From the NCBI GenBank assembly GCA_035551615.1, contig DASZNC010000022.1, positions 29,328-93,327 of the forward strand: a stretch of 64,000 bases of DNA, in the 5' to 3' direction. The notes under the pieces are model-generated. The model made no database searches, had not been told where the DNA came from, and saw only the letters and a program-made list of their open reading frames with translations. The number at the start of each line of letters is the position of its first letter. The stretch's first letter is position 1. Shown piece by piece: positions 1-8,611 of this stretch. The stretch comes from JAKCDU01 sp035551615 (GTDB lineage Bacteria; Actinomycetota; Acidimicrobiia; Acidimicrobiales; Palsa-688). The position numbers and the translations under genes are program-made.

Positions 1-244
1 GGGCCGCCTCGCGGGCCAGGGCGACGATGGGCGCCTCGTCGTCGGTCACCCGGTCGGGGTCGACATCGGTCGACCAGTCCAGGTCGGTGACGCTGTTCCA
101 CTGCGACGCAGTGCCCTTGTTGTAGAGGGTGACCAGCTGGGCCCGCTCCCGGTCGTAGCGCCACGTGAAGAGCCGGTCGGCCTGATCTCGTATGACTTGT
201 ACGGCATCGTCGGCGACGCCGGCCGGCACCTCGGTGGTGGTCAT
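1..244 (-). CDS. Ferritin-like/diiron oxygenase-type protein, N-terminal part only
   Basis: This is the first 81 codons of a gene that leaves the window on the left. The ATG at 242-244 overlaps the stop of the upstream gene by four bases (ATGA), so the two are translationally coupled. The visible protein starts MTTTEVPAGVADD and contains LFTWRYDRERAQLVTLYNKG followed by ASQWNSVTDLDWSTDVDPD. I associate this pattern (a Tyr/Lys-rich stretch, then QWN...DLDWS) with actinobacterial ferritin-like or AurF-like diiron proteins. The iron ligands would lie in the missing part, so the call rests on the N-terminal signature only. It ends a minus-strand run that begins at polA. Confidence 0.45.
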   Translation of the reverse strand, partial: MTTTEVPAGVADDAVQVIRDQADRLFTWRYDRERAQLVTLYNKGTASQWNSVTDLDWSTDVDPDRVTDDEAPIVALAREAA

Positions 245-864
245 GCACTTCCCCCTGGGCGTTTGTCAGTCCCGCTCACTTTACGCCGTTCAGTCGTCTT
301 GGGCGGGTTGACCGGCGCCGATTGTTCGGGCGTTTCCCGCTCGGGCCCGAACCCGACCACCACGGCCGGCCCGGCCGCCGGCCCGCCGGCGTCCGCCCGG
401 GACAATCCGCCCCGGCCAGGCCGGTCGGGGCCCCCTCGCAGCCGGCTGACCAGGCCGGCGCCGGGCAGGTCGGCGAGCCGGGCGAAGGTGTCGTCCATCA
501 CGTGCATCAGCCGGTCGACCGACGAGGCGATCGATGCGACCTGGGCCTGCGTCTGGCCGATGACCTCGAGGGCGGGAACGGCATTGCGGTTGACGGCGTC
601 GAGTACCGCCGGCAGGCTGGCCAGCACCTCCTCATCGAGGAGGGGCACCAGGGCGTTCAGCCGGGGGGCCAGCGCGGACAGCGGCTCCTCCAACGGTTCG
701 GTCAGCCGGTCCAGCCGCTGCACCAGTGTGTCGAGGCGGGAGACGGTGGCCGCGAAGCTGGTCAGCGACCGGTTGAGCAGGACGATCGAGTCCGGCAGCT
801 GGGTGAGCGCCTCGATCTGCTCGGTGCCCAGCCTGACCAGGTCGCTAACCGTGGGAATCTTCAC
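241..864 (-). CDS. Hypothetical helical protein downstream of polA
   Basis: A 207-residue protein of unknown function. Residues 1-145 are predicted by eye to be long amphipathic helices with regular Leu/Val spacing (RLDTLVQRLDRLTEPLEEPL and similar), which recalls phasin-like or structural coiled proteins. The last 60 residues are Pro/Gly/Arg-rich and look disordered. No signal peptide, membrane segment or catalytic motif is visible. It starts 10 bases after the polA stop and overlaps the ferritin-like gene by four bases, so the three genes probably share a transcript. I do not recognise a family. Confidence 0.6.
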   Translation of the reverse strand: MKIPTVSDLVRLGTEQIEALTQLPDSIVLLNRSLTSFAATVSRLDTLVQRLDRLTEPLEEPLSALAPRLNALVPLLDEEVLASLPAVLDAVNRNAVPALEVIGQTQAQVASIASSVDRLMHVMDDTFARLADLPGAGLVSRLRGGPDRPGRGGLSRADAGGPAAGPAVVVGFGPERETPEQSAPVNPPKTTERRKVSGTDKRPGGSA

Positions 865-874
865 AAACGGGAAG

Positions 875-3568
875 TTATCCCTTGGCCGCCGCCCAGTTCT
901 CGCCCCACGACTCGTTGATGGTCAACGGGACCCGCAGGTCCACCGCCCCGATCAGCGCATCGCGCACGGCGTGGGCGGCCTCGTCCTCCTCGCCGGGCGG
1001 CACCTCGACGATCACCTCGTCGTGGACCTGCAGGACCAGCCGGCTGTCCAGCCCGACCAGGCGGGCGTCCAGCCGCACCAGCGCCACCTTGAAGATGTCG
1101 GCGGCCAGGCCCTGGATACCGGCGTTCATGGCCTGGCGCTCGGCCGCCGCCCGGGTCTGGTACCGGCCCGACTGCAGCTCGGGAATGAGCCGGCGGCGGC
1201 CCATCAGCGTCTCGGTGTAACCGCGGTCGCGGGCCTCGGCCACCACCCGGTCCATGTAGGTGCGCACGGCCGGGAAGGCGTCCCAGTAGGCCCGCAGGAT
1301 CTCGGCCGCCTCCTCCACCGGGATGGCCAGGCGCTGGGCCAGGCCGTATGACTCCATGCCGTAGGCCAGCCCGTAGGAGACCATCTTGGCCTTCGACCGC
1401 ATGGCGATGGTGACGTCACCCGATTCGACCCCGTAGACCCGCGACGCGGTGACGTTGTGGATGTCGGTGCCGGACCGGAACGACTCGATCAGCGCCGGCT
1501 CCTCGGCCAGGTGGGCGATGACCCGCAACTCGATCTGGTTGTAGTCGGCAACCAGGAACCGGCACCCGGCGGCCGGGATGAAGCAGCGCCGGAAGCGGCG
1601 GCCCTCCTCGGAGCGGATCGGGATGTTGTGCAGGTTGGGCTGGTCGGAGCTGAGCCGACCGGTGCGGGCGACCGTCTGGTTGAACGTGGCCCGGATCCGG
1701 TCGTCGGGTCCGACCTCGGCGAGCAGCGACTCGCCGTAGGTGGACCGCAGCTTCTCGACCTCCCGGTAGCGCAGCAGGGCATCTACGATCGGGTGCTCGC
1801 CGCGCAGCTTCTCCAGTGTCTGGGCATCGGTCGAGTACCCGGTCTTCGTCTTCTTCTGCGGGGTCAGGCCCAGCTTGGTGAAGAGGATTTCACGCAGCTG
1901 CGGAGTCGAGTTGACCACGAAGTCGACACCGGCCAGGTCCTGGATCTCCCGCTCCAGCCGCTTGGCCTCCGACGCCAGCTCGCCGGCCAGCAGCTTGAGG
2001 GCGGCCACATCGACGCGGACGCCGGCGTCCTCCATCTCGGCCAGCACCCGGACCAACGGTCGTTCGACCTCGTCGTACAGGTTGGACATGCCCCGGGCCG
2101 ACAGGGCCGCGGACAGAGGCTCGACCAGCCGGGCCACCGCCGCCGCCCGGCGGGCCGCCTCGTCGGCCGGGTCCGATGGTGATGCCATCAGGTCCAACTG
2201 GCCGCTGGCCTGGCCGCTGCCGGCCGGAGCCAGCTCGACGTTGGCGTAGCGGGCGGCCAGCTCCTCGAGCAGGTACTGGTCACCGGCCGGGTCCACCAGG
2301 TAGGCGGCGATCGCCGGATCCAGCTCCAGGTTGGTAAAGGTGATGCCCCGAGCCATCAACCCCCGCATCAGTGCCTTGGCGTCGTGGGCCGACACCCGGA
2401 CACCGTCCGGCCCGAGCAGCCCGTCGAGGGCGTCCACAACGGCAGCGTCGGCGATGAACGATCCGTCCAGCCAGGTGACGGACGCCGGCGACTCGGCCGG
2501 CAGGGCGGCGAAGGCCAGGCCCAGGAGCTCCGAACGGCCCTCCCGGCCGGCCCAGGCGCCGGCCATGGCCAAGTCGGTGCCGACCGACTGCCATTTGTTG
2601 ATCTGGTCGACGACGGCGCCGGCCGACGGGAACCGATCCAGCGAGAGCTCGAGAGCAGATGAGGGACGCCCCGCCGAGGGATCCGCTCCTTGGCCCGAGC
2701 CGGTGGCGTCGAGGAAGTCGTCCCACAACGCCCGGAACTCGAGGAAGTCGAACAAGCGGCGCAGCTCGGCCAGGTCCCAGCCGCCGACCACCGCATCGGC
2801 CGGGTCGAACGAGACCGGCACGTCGCGCACGAGGGGCGTGACGGAGGCGTTGGACCGCACCTGGGCCTCGCCGTCGGCCAGGCTCTGGCGCAGCTTCGGC
2901 GTCTGCTCGTCCAGGTGCTCGAAGATGCCGTCGATGCCGCCGTAGGTGTTGATCAGCTTGGCCGCCGTCTTCTCCCCCACCCCGGGAACGTTCGGCAGGT
3001 TGTCGGACTTGTCGCCGCGGATGGCCGCGTACTGGGGGTACAACTCGGGCCGCACCCCGGTCTTCCCGACGATGCCAGCCTCGTCGTAGAGGGTCGACTC
3101 GGTGACGCCCCGGGTCGGGTACAGCACCTTGACCAGCGGATCCTGCACCAGCTGGAAGGTGTCGCGGTCACCGCTCACGACGATCACCTCGTCGCCCCGT
3201 TCGGCCGCCTGGGTGGCCAGGGTGGCCAGCACGTCGTCGGCTTCGAAACCGGGCCAGTCGATGAGCGGGATGTTCAACGCATCGATCAACTGGCGGGCCA
3301 GGCCCATCTGCTGGCGGAGGATGTCGGGGGTCTCGGCCCGGCCCGCCTTGTAGTCGCTCAGCTGCTCGTGGCGGAACGTCGGCTCGGGCCGGTCGAAGGT
3401 GGCTACCAACTGATCGGGCCGGTGTTCCCGCAGCAGCACGACCAGCATCCGGGTGAACCCGAACACGGCGTTGGTCACCTGGCCCGACGCAGTGGCCATG
3501 TCGGTGGGCAGGGCAAAGAACGCCCGGTACAGGAGCGAGTTGCCGTCGATCAGCATCAACTTGGCCAT
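875..3568 (-). CDS. polA: DNA polymerase I
   Basis: Replication and repair polymerase of about 897 residues, a normal length. The N-terminal 5'-3' exonuclease domain begins MAKLMLIDGNSLLYRAFFAL and contains EADDVLATLA, VSGDRDTFQL and the helix-hairpin-helix LPNVPGVGEKTAAKL. The middle 3'-5' exonuclease-like domain (about 300-500) lacks the DxE metal-binding motif, so proofreading is probably absent, as in other actinobacterial PolA. The polymerase domain carries motif A (DYNQIELRVIAHL, near 675), motif B (RSKAKMVSYGLAYG) and motif C (LQVHDEVIVE, near 850). I chose the ATG at 3568 over an in-frame ATG at 3580 because a TATGGT -10-like hexamer lies seven bases upstream. It is divergent from the DtxR-family gene. 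Confidence 0.97.
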   Translation of the reverse strand: MAKLMLIDGNSLLYRAFFALPTDMATASGQVTNAVFGFTRMLVVLLREHRPDQLVATFDRPEPTFRHEQLSDYKAGRAETPDILRQQMGLARQLIDALNIPLIDWPGFEADDVLATLATQAAERGDEVIVVSGDRDTFQLVQDPLVKVLYPTRGVTESTLYDEAGIVGKTGVRPELYPQYAAIRGDKSDNLPNVPGVGEKTAAKLINTYGGIDGIFEHLDEQTPKLRQSLADGEAQVRSNASVTPLVRDVPVSFDPADAVVGGWDLAELRRLFDFLEFRALWDDFLDATGSGQGADPSAGRPSSALELSLDRFPSAGAVVDQINKWQSVGTDLAMAGAWAGREGRSELLGLAFAALPAESPASVTWLDGSFIADAAVVDALDGLLGPDGVRVSAHDAKALMRGLMARGITFTNLELDPAIAAYLVDPAGDQYLLEELAARYANVELAPAGSGQASGQLDLMASPSDPADEAARRAAAVARLVEPLSAALSARGMSNLYDEVERPLVRVLAEMEDAGVRVDVAALKLLAGELASEAKRLEREIQDLAGVDFVVNSTPQLREILFTKLGLTPQKKTKTGYSTDAQTLEKLRGEHPIVDALLRYREVEKLRSTYGESLLAEVGPDDRIRATFNQTVARTGRLSSDQPNLHNIPIRSEEGRRFRRCFIPAAGCRFLVADYNQIELRVIAHLAEEPALIESFRSGTDIHNVTASRVYGVESGDVTIAMRSKAKMVSYGLAYGMESYGLAQRLAIPVEEAAEILRAYWDAFPAVRTYMDRVVAEARDRGYTETLMGRRRLIPELQSGRYQTRAAAERQAMNAGIQGLAADIFKVALVRLDARLVGLDSRLVLQVHDEVIVEVPPGEEDEAAHAVRDALIGAVDLRVPLTINESWGENWAAAKG

Positions 3569-3575
3569 CGGGACC

Positions 3576-3614
3576 ACCATAGGCCCGGGGTAGGTCCGTG
3601 AGGACAGGTACGAT
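3576..3614. promoter_or_regulatory. Divergent leaderless promoters of polA and the DtxR-family gene
   Basis: On the minus strand TATGGT (3576-3581) lies seven bases before the polA ATG. On the plus strand TACGAT (3609-3614) lies seven bases before the ATG at 3622. Both fit the actinobacterial TANNNT -10 consensus at a spacing that puts transcription start on or next to the start codon. No good -35 hexamer is visible for either. The two elements are only 27 bases apart, so the polymerases would compete for the site. Inferred from sequence only. Confidence 0.45.
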
Positions 3615-3621
3615 TCGGGCC

Positions 3622-4281
3622 ATGCCCGAGGGTTTCCACCCGCCCGTAGAGGAATACCTGGAAGCCATCCACGAACTCGGCGAAGAGGGCATCGTGGTCA
3701 TCCAGGCCCGGCTGGCCGAGCGATTGGGCCATTCGGCGCCAGCGGTGTCGGAGATGATCCGGCGGCTGCGCGACGACGGGTACGTCGCCGTCCGGGGCCG
3801 GTCGCTGCTGCTCACCGACCAGGGCCGGTCGGTGGCCGAGAGCGTGGTCCGCAAGCACCGGCTGGCCGAGCGCCTGCTCACCGACATCATCGGCCTGCCA
3901 TGGGACAAGGCCCACGTCGAGGCCGGGCGGTGGGAGCACGTGATCTCCGACGAGGTGGAGGCCCTGCTCGTCGAGCGGTTGGGGCACCCCACGACCTGCC
4001 CGCACGGCAACCCGATCCCCGGCGCCGGCGGCGAGCGCACCGACATGGCCGTGCTGGCCGACCGCGGCCTGGGCGACCAGGTGCGCCTGGAACGGGTCAC
4101 CGAACTGGTCGAGCTGGACCAGAAGTCGCTGTCGTACCTGTCAGCCCACGGCTTCGTACCCGGGACGGTCGCCACCGTCACCTCGCTGGCCCCCGACGGC
4201 ACGATGATCCTGTCGGTCGGAGGCGGTTCCATCGCCCTCGGGCCGACACTGGCCCAGCAGCTGTTCGTCACCGCGGCCTGA
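3622..4281 (+). CDS. DtxR/MntR-family metal-dependent transcriptional regulator
   Basis: A 219-residue metal-sensing repressor. Residues 1-60 form the winged helix (LAERLGHSAPAVSEMIRRLR is the recognition region). The dimerisation and metal-binding domain follows, with KHRLAERLLTDIIGLPWDKA and HVEAGRWEHVISDEVEALL, then TCPHGNPIPG, and a C-terminal SH3-like/FeoA domain from about 150. The His, Glu and Glu-His ligands of the family are visible. The position of DtxR Cys102 (EACRWEH in DtxR and IdeR) is Gly here, so metal preference may differ. The ATG at 3622 is preferred over a GTG at 3598 because of the TACGAT element seven bases upstream. An agmatinase-family gene follows after three bases. 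The inverted repeat at 33835-33850 is a candidate target. Confidence 0.93.
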   Translation: MPEGFHPPVEEYLEAIHELGEEGIVVIQARLAERLGHSAPAVSEMIRRLRDDGYVAVRGRSLLLTDQGRSVAESVVRKHRLAERLLTDIIGLPWDKAHVEAGRWEHVISDEVEALLVERLGHPTTCPHGNPIPGAGGERTDMAVLADRGLGDQVRLERVTELVELDQKSLSYLSAHGFVPGTVATVTSLAPDGTMILSVGGGSIALGPTLAQQLFVTAA

Positions 4282-4284
4282 CCG

Positions 4285-5283
4285 TTGTTCGGCCCGGCCA
4301 TTACCTACCTGGGCGTCCCCTCCGCCACCCTGGCCGATCCGGCTTCGCTCGAAGGGGCCGATGTGGTCGTCGTGGGGGCCCCCTTCGACGGGGGAACATC
4401 GCACCGGCCGGGGGCCCGTTTCGGCCCGCAGGCCATCCGGATGGCCGACTACCTGCCTCACGACGGCAGCCGTCCCCACCTGGCCCTGGGCGTCGACCCG
4501 CTGGTCGACCTGAAGATCGTGGACGTGGGCGACGTCGAGATGCCGCCCGGCGACATCGAGGGTTCGCTCCGCCGGCTCGAAGCCGCGCTCGCCGCCGCCC
4601 AGGTGCACGGCGCCATGCCGGTCGTGCTGGGGGGCGACCACTCGATCGCCTGGCCGGATGTGACGGCGGTGGCCCGCAAAGTGGGCTGGGGCCGGGTATC
4701 GGTCATCCACTTCGACGCCCATGCCGACACCGCCGACCTCCAGTTCGGCTCGCTGTATGGGCACGGGACGCCGATGCGCCGGCTGATCGACTCGGGGGCG
4801 ACCAGAGGCGACCGGTTCCTGCAGGTCGGCCTCAGGGGCTACTGGCCGGAGCCACCGACCCTGGCCTGGATGGCCGAGCAGGGCATGCGCAGCTTCGAGA
4901 TGGCCGAGGTCGGGCACCGCGGCCTGGACGACTGCCTGGATGAGGCCATGACCATCGCCCTGGACGACTGCGACGCCGTATTCCTGTCGGTCGACGTGGA
5001 CGTGGTCGACCCGGGTGCCGCCCCCGGCACCGGCACACCCGAGCCAGGCGGCCTCACCACCCGCCAACTGCTCGACGCCGTCCGCCGCATCGCCATGACC
5101 GTCCCTCTCGCCGGCATGGACGTGGTCGAGGTATCACCGCCGTTCGACCACGCCGAGGTCACGGCCTACCTGGGCAACCGGGTGGTCCTGGAGGCCCTGT
5201 CCGGGGTGGCCTGGCGGCGCCGGAGCGGGGACAAGCCCCGGCCCGAATGGCCCCTGCTGGACCCCCGCCGCAACCACCGCTGA
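4285..5283 (+). CDS. Ureohydrolase, agmatinase/arginase family
   Basis: A 332-residue binuclear manganese hydrolase, most likely cleaving urea (or a ureido group) from a guanidino compound such as agmatine. All ligand motifs are present: LGGDHSIAWP, VIHFDAHADTAD and LSVDVDVVDPGAAPGTGTPE followed by PGG. It starts at a TTG three bases after the DtxR-family stop, with no internal Met near the N-terminus to compete, so it is translated by coupling. Control by a manganese-responsive regulator would suit a manganese enzyme, but that is inference. Substrate (agmatine, guanidinobutyrate, proclavaminate) cannot be decided from sequence. It converges on the FadD gene with a six-base gap. Confidence 0.88.
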   Translation: MFGPAITYLGVPSATLADPASLEGADVVVVGAPFDGGTSHRPGARFGPQAIRMADYLPHDGSRPHLALGVDPLVDLKIVDVGDVEMPPGDIEGSLRRLEAALAAAQVHGAMPVVLGGDHSIAWPDVTAVARKVGWGRVSVIHFDAHADTADLQFGSLYGHGTPMRRLIDSGATRGDRFLQVGLRGYWPEPPTLAWMAEQGMRSFEMAEVGHRGLDDCLDEAMTIALDDCDAVFLSVDVDVVDPGAAPGTGTPEPGGLTTRQLLDAVRRIAMTVPLAGMDVVEVSPPFDHAEVTAYLGNRVVLEALSGVAWRRRSGDKPRPEWPLLDPRRNHR

Positions 5284-5289
5284 CCGGAG

Positions 5290-6902
5290 CTAAGAGGCAG
5301 CCAGTTCCACCGCCCGCTTGCGCAGGCCCGGGTAGTCGACCTTGCCGGCCGGGCTGCGCCCGATCGTGTCGATGAAGAACACGGTGCGGGGCACCTTGTA
5401 GGCGGCCAGTTCGGCCCGCACCGTCTCGGCCACCACATCCTCGGTGACGGCCGCCTCCGGGCGATCTGGACGAGGGCGCACACCGACTCGCCGAAACGTT
5501 CGTTCGGCAGGCCGACGCAGACGGCGTCGACCACACCGTCCATCCGCTTGATCACCTCTTCCACCTCCTCGGGGTACACCTTCTCGCCGCCGGTGTTGAT
5601 GACGGCCGAACCCCGGCCCAGGAGATGGATCGAGCCGTCGGCGTCGACGGTGGCGCAGTCACCGGGGATGGTGTAGCGCTGGCCGCCGATGGTGCGGAAC
5701 GTGCGGGCCGTCTTCTCCTCGTCCTTGTAGTAGCCCACCGGGATGAAACCGGGCAGGGCGATCACGCCCACGTCGCCGGAACCGGCTTCGACGTCCTTGT
5801 CGTCGTCAGTGATCACCCGGACGCCGGGGCCGAGGGAGAACGCGGCGGTGTGGGCCGACGCCCCGCCCCCGGTGATCGAGGCGCCCATCCCGACCGCTTC
5901 GGACGAACCGAGGCTGTCGAAGAGGAAGGCGCCCGGGATGTGGCGGAGCAGGCCCTGCTTGACCTCCTCGCTCCACATGACGCCGGAGGAGTTGATGATG
6001 TTGACGCTGGCCAGGTTCCACCGCTCGGGTTCGGCCTCGAGCGCATCGAGCAGCGGGCGGGCGAAGGCGTCGCCGACGATCGAGATCGAGTTGACCCCGT
6101 TGCGCTCGACCGCGTCCCAGAGGACGGCCGGGTCGAACCTGGCATCGGGCAGCGTGACGATGGTCCCGCCCAGGATCATGGCGATGAACGCGCTGAACTG
6201 CCCGGTTCCATGCATCAAAGGACAGGCCGGCATCGCCACCCGCGCCCCCTCACCCGACGCCACCCGCGTGCGGATCTCGTCGAGGCCGGCGGCCGGTCCG
6301 AGTCCGACCAGCGGGTTGCCGCCACCGCCCAGCACGTTGACCAGATCGTCCTGGCGCCACATGACCCCCTTGGGCATGCCGGTGGTGCCGCCCGTGTAGA
6401 GCAGCAGGAGGTCGTCGCCGCTCCGGGGGCGCGTCCCGCCGGCCCCGGCGGCGGACATGACCGACTCGTAGGGCACGGCCCAGTCCGGGGCCGCCTCCCC
6501 GGAATCGTCGTCGACCACGTACCAGACCAGGACGCGGTCCAGCTTCTCCCGAATCTGTTCGAGCGTCGGCGTGAACCGGGCGTGGAACACGACCGCCTCG
6601 GCATCGGCGTTGTCGAGCAGGTAGATCAACTCGGTCGGGCCGTAGCGGAAGTTCACGTTGACCGGCACGCCGGCCACCTTGAACGCGGCGAAGTAGCTCT
6701 CCAGGTACTCCGGCCCGTTGTACAGGTAGGCCGCCGCCTTGCCCTGATGTGTCAAGCCACGTGCCAGTAGATCGGCGGCCAGGGCGCCGGACCGCTGGTC
6801 GAACTGAGCCCAGGTGTAACTGCGGTCACCGCACGCCTGCGCCAGGCGGTCAGGAGCCGCCTCCGCCACCACTTCCCAAATGTCGGCCAGGTTCCAGCTC
6901 AA
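5290..6902 (-). CDS. Acyl-CoA synthetase (FadD type) with an apparent -1 frameshift near the C-terminus
   Basis: An ANL-superfamily ligase that would adenylate a fatty, steroid-side-chain or aryl acid and transfer it to CoA. The start is a TTG at 6902 behind AAGGGGAG. Motifs in order: LLLYTGGTTGMPKGVMW (P-loop; the VMW ending recalls FadD19/FadD17-like enzymes), then YTIPGDCATVDADGSIHLLG with RGSAVINTGGEKVYPEE (hinge). After VGLPNERFGESVCALVQI the frame runs into Arg/Pro-rich nonsense, while the overlapping frame gives DRPEAAVTEDVVAETVRAEL and then a C-terminal domain with the catalytic-lysine region (IGRSPAGKVDYPGLRKRA), ending at 5290. The switch is at about 5466. With one missing base restored the protein is about 537 residues, a normal length. 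Sequencing error, recent pseudogene and programmed frameshift are all possible. Confidence 0.85.
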
Positions 6903-6935
6903 GAAGGTCTCCCCTTTGTCCCTAACTGTCGCCGT

Positions 6936-7532
6936 TCAGTCTTTGTTGAAATCGGCGGGCGGCCGCAAACCGTCCTTGATGACACGGTCGGCGATCTCCA
7001 TCATCTTCACCCGCTCGTGCATGGCCGTTTTCTGGATCCACGAGAACGCATCCCGCTCCTTGCAGCCCAGTTCGTCCATCAGGATGCCCTTGGCCCGGTC
7101 CACCTTCTTGCGGGCCTCGAGGCCCTCCTCGAGCGACTTCACCTGCTCGTCGAGCGCCTTCATCTCCTCGAAGCGGCCGATGGCCATCTCGATGGCCGGC
7201 AGCAGCTCGCTGGTCTGGAACGGCTTGACCAGGTAGGCCAGGGCGCCCGCATTGCGGGCCTGCTCGATCAGGTCACGCTGGCTGAACGCGGTGAGGATCA
7301 GGACGGCGCACAGCTTCTCGGCGCTGATCGAGCGGGCCGCGGTCAGACCGTCGACGCCCGGCATCTTGATATCCAGGATGGCCAGGTCGGGCCGCAGCTG
7401 GCGGACCAGCTCGACGGCTTCGTCGCCCCGGCCCGTCTCACCGACGACCTCGTACCCCTGCTCCTCCAGAATCTCCTTGAGATCGAGGCGCACGATCGCC
7501 TCGTCTTCGGCGATCACGACACGTACTGCCAC
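6936..7532 (-). CDS. pdtaR: ANTAR-domain response regulator, PdtaR (Rv1626)-like
   Basis: A 198-residue two-component response regulator with an RNA-binding output. The receiver domain occupies residues 1-120 (VVIAEDEAIVRLDLKEIL acidic pocket, phosphoacceptor in LAILDIKMPGVDG, conserved Lys in YLVKPF). A helical linker leads to the ANTAR domain (about 135-190; KVDRAKGILMDELGCKERDA, then AFSWIQKTAM), which in known cases binds dual hexaloop RNA and prevents termination. Start is GTG behind AAGGAG. Mycobacterium has its homologue a few genes from polA, as here. No cognate kinase gene is adjacent; the mycobacterial partner kinase PdtaS is also encoded elsewhere. Confidence 0.92.
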   Translation of the reverse strand: MAVRVVIAEDEAIVRLDLKEILEEQGYEVVGETGRGDEAVELVRQLRPDLAILDIKMPGVDGLTAARSISAEKLCAVLILTAFSQRDLIEQARNAGALAYLVKPFQTSELLPAIEMAIGRFEEMKALDEQVKSLEEGLEARKKVDRAKGILMDELGCKERDAFSWIQKTAMHERVKMMEIADRVIKDGLRPPADFNKD

Positions 7533-7565
7533 ACTGACTCCTTGAACTGTCGGGGGTTGGGGGTC

Positions 7566-7868
7566 TCAGGAACCGGCGGCGTCATCGCCGATGAGGCGGT
7601 CCAGCAGCTCGTCCTGCGCCGCCTGCAACTCGGCCACCTCGGCCGCAACCGTACGTCGGCTGCGCTCCATGGCGTCGGCATGGCGCTGGGCCTCGGAGTA
7701 TTCCCGGTGGGCCAGCGGGGTCTCCGATACCAGGGAGCGAATGCGAGCTTCGTCGGCCGCCTCCGCCATCACCGCCAACTGCTCGTCGATCACGGACAAC
7801 TGCTCCCGCGCCCGCTTGAGCCGCTGTGCCACGTCGAACAGTTTTCGCTCGATCAGGACCCGGGACAT
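7566..7868 (-). CDS. Small coiled-coil protein of unknown function
   Basis: A 100-residue hydrophilic, Ala/Glu/Arg-rich protein with heptad spacing through nearly its whole length (RLKRAREQLSVIDEQLAVMA and VAAEVAELQAAQDELLDRL). No membrane segment, Cys or catalytic motif is visible. It lies 33 bases upstream of the pdtaR-like gene on the same strand and is divergent from the two-component system at 7931, so it may be co-transcribed with pdtaR. I do not recognise a family. Confidence 0.65.
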   Translation of the reverse strand: MSRVLIERKLFDVAQRLKRAREQLSVIDEQLAVMAEAADEARIRSLVSETPLAHREYSEAQRHADAMERSRRTVAAEVAELQAAQDELLDRLIGDDAAGS

Positions 7869-7930
7869 GGTTGGGCAAGCCTATATGAGCCTTTCAGTGT
7901 GTTCTCATCTAGCTGGGTCAAAATGGTGGG
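7869..7930. promoter_or_regulatory. Divergent promoter region before the OmpR-type regulator
   Basis: This 62-bp gap is comparatively AT-rich. On the plus strand CAAAAT (7919-7924) ends six bases before the GTG at 7931, a leaderless arrangement. On the minus strand TAGGCT lies nine bases before the ATG at 7868. Between them TTTCAG and TCTCAT form an imperfect direct repeat spaced about one helical turn apart, as expected of an OmpR/MprA-type self-regulatory site. The repeat is weak and offered as a candidate only. Confidence 0.35.
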
Positions 7931-8611
7931 GTGAGAGTGCTGGTGGTAGACGACGAGCCGGCGGTGCGCCAAGCCCTCGATCGGGCCCTGCGTTTCGAGG
8001 GGTACAAGACGGAGATGGTCGAGGACGGCCCGGCCGCCCTGGCCGCCCACGCGGAGCGGCCGGCCGATGCCATCGTGCTCGACGTCAACATGCCCCGCCT
8101 CGACGGCCTCGAGGTCTGCCGCCGCCTGCGGGCCGCCGGCGACGCCACCCCGGTGCTCATGCTCACCGCCAAGGCGGCCGTCAACGACCGGGTGGCCGGC
8201 CTCGACGCCGGCGCCGACGACTACCTGGTGAAGCCGTTCGCCCTGGAGGAGCTGCTGGCCCGTATCCGGGCCATGCTGCGCCGGAGTGCCCCCTCCGACG
8301 ACGAGATGCTGCGCTTCTCCGACCTGTCGCTCGATCCGGGCACCCGGGAGGTCCGCCGCGGCCACCGGCTGATGGAGCTGACCCGCACCGAGTTCCTGCT
8401 CCTCGAACTGCTCCTGCGCAACGCCCGCCAGGTGTTGACCCGCGAGCTGATATTCGACCGGGTGTGGGGCTACGACTTCGGCGCCAACTCCAACTCGCTC
8501 GAGGTCTACATCGGGTACCTGCGGCGCAAGACCGAGGCCGACGGCGAGCCCCGGCTCATCCACACCGTTCGGGGCGTGGGTTACGTCCTGCGCGAACCCA
8601 CGACTTCATGA
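7931..8611 (+). CDS. OmpR/PhoB-family response regulator, MprA-like
   Basis: A 226-residue DNA-binding response regulator. The receiver domain (1-115) has VLVVDDEPAVRQALDRAL, the phosphoacceptor Asp in AIVLDVNMPRLDGLEVC, the conserved Thr in MLTAKA and Lys in DDYLVKPF. The C-terminal winged helix (130-225) has LTRTEFLLLELLLRNARQVL and YIGYLRRKTEADGEPRLIHT before the wing RGVGYVLRE. It starts with GTG and its stop overlaps the kinase ATG by four bases (ATGA), so the two are made together. It most resembles MprA/TrcR-type regulators. Target genes are unknown; the adjacent secreted esterase is one candidate. Confidence 0.94.
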   Translation: MRVLVVDDEPAVRQALDRALRFEGYKTEMVEDGPAALAAHAERPADAIVLDVNMPRLDGLEVCRRLRAAGDATPVLMLTAKAAVNDRVAGLDAGADDYLVKPFALEELLARIRAMLRRSAPSDDEMLRFSDLSLDPGTREVRRGHRLMELTRTEFLLLELLLRNARQVLTRELIFDRVWGYDFGANSNSLEVYIGYLRRKTEADGEPRLIHTVRGVGYVLREPTTS

